Assembly: GCA_046046245.1 (NCBI GenBank)
Contig: JBJOKE010000075.1
Span: 1 to 16,882 of the forward strand
Length of the DNA stretch: 16,882 nucleotides
Origin: UBA4615 sp046046245
GTDB lineage: Bacteria; Pseudomonadota; Gammaproteobacteria; Burkholderiales; Burkholderiaceae_E
Direction: 5' to 3'
The position numbers were made by a program, and so were the translations under genes. The notes beneath the pieces were generated by a model, which was not told where the DNA came from, searched no databases, and was given only the letters and a program-made list of their open reading frames with translations. This document shows positions 12,935-16,882 of the stretch, piece after piece (position 1 is the stretch's first letter; the number at the start of each line of letters is the position of its first letter).

Positions 12935-13919
12935 GCGCCTCTCCGAGCGCCTCGCAGAAGCGCCCGAGCATCGCCTCGGGCAGCCGGTCCACGCCCGCGG
13001 CGCCGCGGCGGCCGCCGCCGCCGAACGGTGCGCAGATCTCGTGGGCGGCCACCGGCGAGCCCAGGGGCATCCGAAGGCTCAGTTGCAGCACTTCGCCCTC
13101 GCCCGGGGCGGCCGGACCCCGCGGCACTGCGATGACCTGCGCGCGGCCCGGATCCTCGTTGAACACCAGGTTCGCGTAGCTGCCGCTGACGCGTCTCGCC
13201 CAGGCCGCCTCCGGCAGCCGGTGCAGTCGGGCGACGGCATCGACCGGAATCGGCGCGCAGGCACGCGCGCGGGCCAGATCCTCGGTCCTCGCCGTGCGCA
13301 GCCGCTCGAAATGCGGTTCGCCGTCGATGAAGCCGTCGGGTTGCGGATGACCCGCCAGCGCGCGGTACAGCGCCGCCGGCCGGTAGACCAGATCGTCCTC
13401 GGTCATCCCGTAGGCGTTGTAGTTCAGGCACTCGCCGAGTTCGCGCCAGCGCGCCAGCGTCGCGTCATCGCGTTCGAGCGATGCCGCGAGCGCCCGCGCC
13501 GGTGCCGCCAGGTTGTCGCCGAACGCACCGACGACCGCCCACGGGCGATGTCGCCCCGCGAGCCGGCGATCGACCAGGATGCTCGTGCAGACGGTGGGCG
13601 CAGTGTCGATCGTCGCATCGAGCAGCGGGTGCGTCGGGATCTCCCCCGGTTCATGGTGGTCGACATAGGTCACCCGGACCCCGAGCGCGAGCATCGCGAC
13701 GAGCGCGTCGCGGTTGCCGGGCATCGCGATGTCGAGCGCGGTCACCAGGTCGCCGGCGGCCGGCCGGATACGGCCGAGCAGCGCGTTCTCGCGCTTGGTT
13801 CCGGTGACCAGCTCCGCCTCCGCGGGTTCCGTGAGCCTGAGCTGGTGAAGCGCGCAGATGCCGTCGGCATCGCCGTTGAAGACGTCGTATCGGAGCATGG
13901 AGCGGTCGGTGTCGGTCAT
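12906..13919 (-). CDS. DHH/DHHA1 family phosphoesterase
   Basis: This 337-residue protein has the motifs of the DHH phosphoesterase superfamily (RecJ, NrnA, cyclic-di-AMP phosphodiesterases). The first metal motif is YDVFNGDADGICAL (11-24), followed by LDIAMPGN (62-69), the DHH triad VDHHEPGE (86-93) and GAFGDN (131-136). The C-terminal glycine motif GGGGRRGAAG (300-309) is of the DHHA1 type. All metal-binding positions appear intact, so it is likely an active Mn2+-dependent phosphodiesterase or nanoRNase, but the substrate is unknown. ATG at 13919 begins 3 bp after the LysR stop; a second in-frame ATG at 13898 would also keep the domain. Its last 29 bp overlap the convergent transporter gene. 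Confidence 0.85.
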   Translation of the reverse strand: MTDTDRSMLRYDVFNGDADGICALHQLRLTEPAEAELVTGTKRENALLGRIRPAAGDLVTALDIAMPGNRDALVAMLALGVRVTYVDHHEPGEIPTHPLLDATIDTAPTVCTSILVDRRLAGRHRPWAVVGAFGDNLAAPARALAASLERDDATLARWRELGECLNYNAYGMTEDDLVYRPAALYRALAGHPQPDGFIDGEPHFERLRTARTEDLARARACAPIPVDAVARLHRLPEAAWARRVSGSYANLVFNEDPGRAQVIAVPRGPAAPGEGEVLQLSLRMPLGSPVAAHEICAPFGGGGRRGAAGVDRLPEAMLGRFCEALGEALRRSGAGPA

Positions 13920-13922
13920 CGG

Positions 13923-14846
13923 TCAGGAGGCCGGCTGTCGGGCTTCGTCGAGCAGCCATTGCGCGAGTGCGCGGGTTTCGGGCCGTTCCGCGGTCAGCGG
14001 GTTGACCAGTACGAAGTAGGCGCGCGGGGACGCCATCTTCGCCTCGAACGGGGAGACCAGGCGGCCGTCGGCGAGCAGCGCGTCGACCAGCGGCCGGCGG
14101 CCGAGCGCGACCCCCTGGCCATGGACCGCGGCGGCGATCTCCTCGTCGTAGTTCGAAAAGGTCAGCATCGCGCGTGGCTCGAGGTCGGGCTCGCCCATCG
14201 CGGCGAGCCAGGAGCGCCATTCCTGGGGCAATCCGATCGATGCGGCCGTCGCCAGGTCGATCCGCAACAGCGTGTGTTGCGCGAGATCGGCGGGCCGGCG
14301 CAGCGGCGGGGATCCAGGCGAGAGCAGGGCGGGGCTGCAGACCGGCAACACCTCCTCGTCGAACAGTTTCGTGCCTTCGGACGCGCTGGAGGACTCGTAC
14401 CGCACTGCAACATCGATTTCGTCGCGAACCAGATCCCGGCGCTCGAAGGTGGCGTCGATCCGGACATCCACGCCGGGATGCCTGCGCGTGAAGCGCACGA
14501 GCCGCGGGATCAGCCACAGCGAGGCGAGGCCCGGGGTCGTCGTCACCGTCAGCACGCTGCGCGTCGACGGGGCGCGCAATCGGGCGATCGTGTCGCGGAG
14601 CTGACCGAGCGCCTGTCCGCAGGCCGTCGCGAGCACCTGCCCTTCGGGCGTCAGCTCGAGCGATCGGTGTCCGCGACGGAACAGCGAGACCTTCAGTTCA
14701 TCCTCGAGCGCGCGGATCTGCCGGCTGACCGCCGACTGCGTCACGAAGCGTTCCTCGGCGGCGCGCGTGAAGCTGAGCTGACGAGCGGCGGCCTCGAAAG
14801 TCAGCAGCAGATCGAGCGGCGGCAGCCGCAGGTTGCGCTCAGGCAT
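13923..14846 (-). CDS. LysR family transcriptional regulator (GcvA-like)
   Basis: The 307-residue protein has the LysR winged helix at the N-terminus (LDLLLTFEAAARQLSFTRAA, then RFVTQSAVSRQIRALEDEL, residues 11-51). A two-lobed ligand-binding domain follows, with TVTTTPGLASLWLIPRL (99-115) and EIDVAVRYE (142-150), a layout typical of the GcvA group. It is divergent from the DUF2917 gene with 143 bp between starts, the normal LysR arrangement, and the palindrome AACGATCGTT is in between. Unusually, the gene continues into the DHH phosphoesterase gene after 3 bp, so both share a message. No clear Shine-Dalgarno site precedes the ATG at 14846. The inducer is unknown. Confidence 0.9.
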   Translation of the reverse strand: MPERNLRLPPLDLLLTFEAAARQLSFTRAAEERFVTQSAVSRQIRALEDELKVSLFRRGHRSLELTPEGQVLATACGQALGQLRDTIARLRAPSTRSVLTVTTTPGLASLWLIPRLVRFTRRHPGVDVRIDATFERRDLVRDEIDVAVRYESSSASEGTKLFDEEVLPVCSPALLSPGSPPLRRPADLAQHTLLRIDLATAASIGLPQEWRSWLAAMGEPDLEPRAMLTFSNYDEEIAAAVHGQGVALGRRPLVDALLADGRLVSPFEAKMASPRAYFVLVNPLTAERPETRALAQWLLDEARQPAS

Positions 14847-14872
14847 GCGTCAACGGAATGCGAGGGATTCCG

Positions 14873-14910
14873 AACGATCGTTTGAAAAGGCTTTGTTGCA
14901 CCACAATAAT
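14873..14910 (+). promoter_or_regulatory. Sigma70 promoter and palindromic operator for the DUF2917 gene
   Basis: TTGAAA (14882-14887) and AATAAT (14905-14910), each 5 of 6 to consensus, are separated by exactly 17 bp. The perfect palindrome AACGATCGTT (14873-14882) touches the -35 box. Transcription would start near 14917, leaving a leader of roughly 70 bases before the ATG at 14990. The palindrome position suits LysR control of the divergent pair, but the binding protein is inferred. Confidence 0.6.
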
Positions 14911-14989
14911 TCCGTCACTCGACGAATGCCCGCGCAGGTTCGCATCCCGCAGCCGCCGGTCTCTCGACGCAGTACAACAGGAGTTCCCC

Positions 14990-15343
14990 ATGATCATCGA
15001 TTCCGACATCTCCCGTCTGAGCATCGCCAAGGGCGAAATGATCCGGTTGCCGAAACCGGCCGGCGCGACGATCGCCGTGATGAGCGGACGCCTCTGGCTG
15101 ACCCAGGATCATGACGCGCGCGACATCATGCTGTCACCCGGAGACAGTTTCGAGATCGAAGGCACCGAGCTGGTGTTGATGGAAGCGCTCGAGCCGGCGC
15201 AGATCGCGGTGCTGCCGGCGGTCGGCCAGACCGTGACCCCCGCCCGCAGCCGCGCGCCTGTCGCGACGCCGTTCCGTCTGCCGGCGGAGTGGCATGGTGG
15301 TGTCGGTGCCTGGATGCCCGCGCTGCCGCGCCACGCGATCTGA
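14990..15343 (+). CDS. DUF2917 domain protein
   Basis: The 117-residue protein shows the DUF2917 pattern: SRLSIAKGEMIRLPKPAGATI, then VMSGRLWLTQDHDARDIMLSPGD (30-52) with the diagnostic G-x-x-W-L-T segment, then FEIEGTELVLMEALEPAQI. The fold is probably a small cupin-like beta barrel; function is not known for the family, which is common in betaproteobacteria. The C-terminal 40 residues are low-complexity and Pro/Ala-rich, ending WMPALPRHAI. ATG at 14990 follows an AGGAG site by 6 bases; the open frame upstream crosses the promoter and is not used. It is divergent from the LysR gene and probably regulated by it. Confidence 0.82.
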   Translation: MIIDSDISRLSIAKGEMIRLPKPAGATIAVMSGRLWLTQDHDARDIMLSPGDSFEIEGTELVLMEALEPAQIAVLPAVGQTVTPARSRAPVATPFRLPAEWHGGVGAWMPALPRHAI

Positions 15344-15378
15344 AGGCGGCGCGTCTTCCGCCGGCCCTTTTCGAGAGG

Positions 15379-15401
15379 AGGCCCGGGCGCGGCCCGGGCC
15401 T
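15379..15401. terminator. Strong hairpin between convergent genes, likely bidirectional terminator
   Basis: AGGCCCGGGC (15379-15388) and GCCCGGGCCT (15392-15401) are a perfect 10-bp inverted repeat with a 3-base loop, lying between the DUF2917 stop (15343) and the DUF35 gene end (15428). No T-run follows on either strand, so it would end transcripts by stem stability or with Rho. Confidence 0.5.
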
Positions 15402-15427
15402 GAGGGGCGGCGTCCCGGTTCGCCGGT

Positions 15428-15817
15428 TCACGCAGGCGTGAAGAGCGGCACCGCCTGCCCGTCCTCGGCAGGCTTGAAGATCACCCGGACCCGCTGGCCG
15501 ATCGCCAGCGCATCGAAGTCGCAGTCGGCCAGATTCGTCAGCATCGTGACGCCCTCGTCGAGGGTCACGTAGGCAACCGCATACGGCACCGGGGTGCCGC
15601 GGCGCATCGGGCTGAAACTGTAGATGGAGCCGCGACCCGCGGACTCGGCCCACTCGGTGCGGTCCGAGAAGCAGAACGGGCAGACCGCGCGCGGATAGTA
15701 GTGCGGCTCGCCACAGTCGTTGCAGCGCATGTACAGCAGCCGCCCCTGCGCGGCGGCCTCCCAGAACGGGCTGTTCTCCGGCGTCACCGCCGGGGCGGGC
15801 ATCTTGCGTTCGCTCAT
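15428..15817 (-). CDS. DUF35 / OB-fold acyl-CoA-associated zinc-ribbon protein
   Basis: This 129-residue protein has a rubredoxin-like zinc ribbon, C32-x2-C35 and C46-x2-C49, in RCNDCGEPHYYPRAVCPFC. An OB-fold follows (GRGSIYSFSPMRR, then PYAVAYVTLDEGVTMLTNL and IGQRVRVIF). Preceding the ribbon is the family helix NSPFWEAAAQGRLLYMRC. Proteins of this kind bind acyl-CoA and partner thiolase-like enzymes, for example the DUF35 part of ChsH2 with the Ltp2 aldolase in steroid side-chain loss. Start at ATG 15817, 5 bp after the thiolase-like stop, with GGGAG 8 bases before it. The pair is certainly one operon. A second in-frame ATG (15802) is possible. Confidence 0.87.
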   Translation of the reverse strand: MSERKMPAPAVTPENSPFWEAAAQGRLLYMRCNDCGEPHYYPRAVCPFCFSDRTEWAESAGRGSIYSFSPMRRGTPVPYAVAYVTLDEGVTMLTNLADCDFDALAIGQRVRVIFKPAEDGQAVPLFTPA

Positions 15818-15822
15818 CTTCG

Positions 15823-16882
15823 TCACTCCCGCTCGAGGATCAGGGTCGCGCTGCCGTGGCGCGTGCTCAGGTTGCCGCCGATGCCCTGCGCGAGCGCCAG
15901 GCCGCAATCCTTCACCTGCACCGCAGGATGCGCCTCGCCGCGCAGCTGGCGGACCGCCTCGATCACCTTCGTGATGCCGCCGCGGTTCGCGGGGTGGTTG
16001 TTGCACAGCCCGCCGCCATCGGTGTTGAACGGCAGCTTCCCGACGCCGGCGATCAGGTTGCCGTCGGCGACGAACGCCCCGCCCTTGCCCTTCTCGCAGA
16101 AGCCGAGATCCTCGATCTGCATCAGCACGGTGATCGTGAAGCTGTCGTAGATCGACGCGTAGCGGATGTCTGCCGGCGTCACGCCAGCCTCCTCGAATGC
16201 GAGCGGTCCGGACCAGCGCGCGCCGCAGTACGAGAGGTCGACCTTGCCGCCGAGCTGGCCTTTCGGCGACTCCCCTGCGCCGAGGATCCGCACACGCGGA
16301 CGGTTCAGGCTGCGCGCGATCTCGGGACGCGCGACGATCAGCGCGCCGCCGCCGTCGCTGACCACGCAGCAGTCGAGCCGGTGCAGCGGATCGGACACCA
16401 TCGGCGACGCGAGCACGTCCTCGACGGTGACGACGTCGCGCAGCATCGCGTGCGGATTGTGCTGCGCGTGGTGCGACGCGGCGACCTTGATCCAGGCGAG
16501 CTGTTCGGGCGTGGTGCCGTGGTCGTGCATGTGCCGCATCGCGACCATCGCGTAGCCGTTCGCGGTGGCCAGGCCGTAGGGCGCTTCATAACCGGCGTCG
16601 GGCGCGGCCGCTCCGTAGTTGCGCGGCTGCGTGCCGGCCCAGCCGTCGGAGCGCGGCCGGCCCGCCAGCGTGATCAGCGCGACGTTGCACTTGCCGACGG
16701 CGATCGCCTGCGCCGCATGCGCGACGTGCGCGATGTACGAGGAGCCGCCGATGTCGGTCGAATCGACGTGCCGGACCTTCAGGCCCATGTAGTCGACCAT
16801 CGACAACGGACCGAGCCCCGGGGCGTCGCCGGCGCAGAAGTAGCCGTCGATGTCGTCCTTGGTCAGACCCGCGTCGGCGAGG
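15823..16882 (-). CDS. Thiolase-fold acyl-CoA protein without catalytic cysteines, 5' end beyond the window
   Basis: The visible part is 352 residues; the start lies beyond the right edge, so roughly the first 40-50 residues are missing. It has the thiolase architecture, with a helix-rich N-half (HVDSTDIGGSSYIAHVAHAAQAI), DGGGALIVARP and a C-half ending SATLILERE. In the segment where thiolases carry the nucleophilic Cys (CxSG), this protein reads DIGGSS. At the C-terminal CIGGG site it reads QGIGGNLSTRHG. Both catalytic cysteines are absent; YDSFTI and NNHPANRGG are present. Together with the DUF35 partner 5 bp downstream, this points to the SCP2-thiolase-like/Ltp2 type retro-aldolases rather than a true acetyltransferase. 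The substrate is unknown. Confidence 0.8.
   Translation of the reverse strand, partial: LADAGLTKDDIDGYFCAGDAPGLGPLSMVDYMGLKVRHVDSTDIGGSSYIAHVAHAAQAIAVGKCNVALITLAGRPRSDGWAGTQPRNYGAAAPDAGYEAPYGLATANGYAMVAMRHMHDHGTTPEQLAWIKVAASHHAQHNPHAMLRDVVTVEDVLASPMVSDPLHRLDCCVVSDGGGALIVARPEIARSLNRPRVRILGAGESPKGQLGGKVDLSYCGARWSGPLAFEEAGVTPADIRYASIYDSFTITVLMQIEDLGFCEKGKGGAFVADGNLIAGVGKLPFNTDGGGLCNNHPANRGGITKVIEAVRQLRGEAHPAVQVKDCGLALAQGIGGNLSTRHGSATLILERE

Noticed and set aside
13041..14885. A 614-codon plus-strand open frame over the DHH and LysR genes
   Set aside because: No recognisable domain, Arg/Gly-rich composition; the minus-strand genes have full motif sets.

Overview
The window is GC-rich chromosomal DNA that reads as a proteobacterium, most probably a betaproteobacterium of the Burkholderiales type. 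This rests on base composition, the DUF2917 protein, the GcvA-like LysR regulator, a PaiB-like flavoprotein and M20D amidohydrolases; no rRNA or other taxonomic marker is present, so the genus cannot be named. I see no tRNA, rRNA, CRISPR array, insertion sequence or phage gene. Coding density is high and no gene-free stretch exceeds about 270 bases. Minus-strand genes dominate.

Left part (1-6906): ordinary metabolic and transport genes interleaved with three different toxin-antitoxin loci. A PaiB-like FMN-binding protein (minus) is divergent from a ccdA-ccdB pair (plus). A PLP-dependent threonine/hydroxyaspartate dehydratase (minus) follows. Upstream of it lies an unusual three-gene minus-strand chain: a shortened GGDEF-domain protein, a TumE-like toxin and a winged-helix antitoxin. 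The genes are joined by two successive ATGA overlaps and preceded by one recognisable promoter with a palindrome in its spacer. Then come a TANGO2/NRDE protein and the branched-chain amino acid exporter pair azlD-azlC (all minus), a GNAT acetyltransferase (plus) and a vapB-vapC pair (plus) with a perfect inverted repeat in its promoter region.

Middle part (6982-11052): minus-strand units. A MerR regulator overlaps a PaaI-type thioesterase gene and has a strong 23-bp dyad just upstream. Next are a rhodanese, an M20D amidohydrolase and an ArgE/DapE-type deacylase; the first two are tightly spaced and probably co-transcribed.

Right part (11259-16882): a long membrane transporter resembling the folate-biopterin (BT1) branch of the MFS, preceded by a possible 21-codon leader ORF coupled by a GTGA overlap. 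It is convergent with, and overlaps the end of, a DHH-family phosphoesterase that sits directly behind a LysR regulator. The LysR gene is divergent from a DUF2917 protein, and the shared region holds a good sigma70 promoter with a palindrome on its -35 box. A strong hairpin separates that unit from a DUF35 protein and a thiolase-fold protein. The thiolase-fold protein lacks the usual catalytic cysteines and runs off the right edge. This last pair resembles the thiolase-like/DUF35 aldolase pairs of acyl-CoA side-chain degradation.

The most unusual items are the GGDEF-TumE-antitoxin chain, the concentration of three TA families in about 6 kb, and the cysteine-less thiolase with its DUF35 partner. 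All functional assignments rest on reading motifs by eye; no database search was possible.
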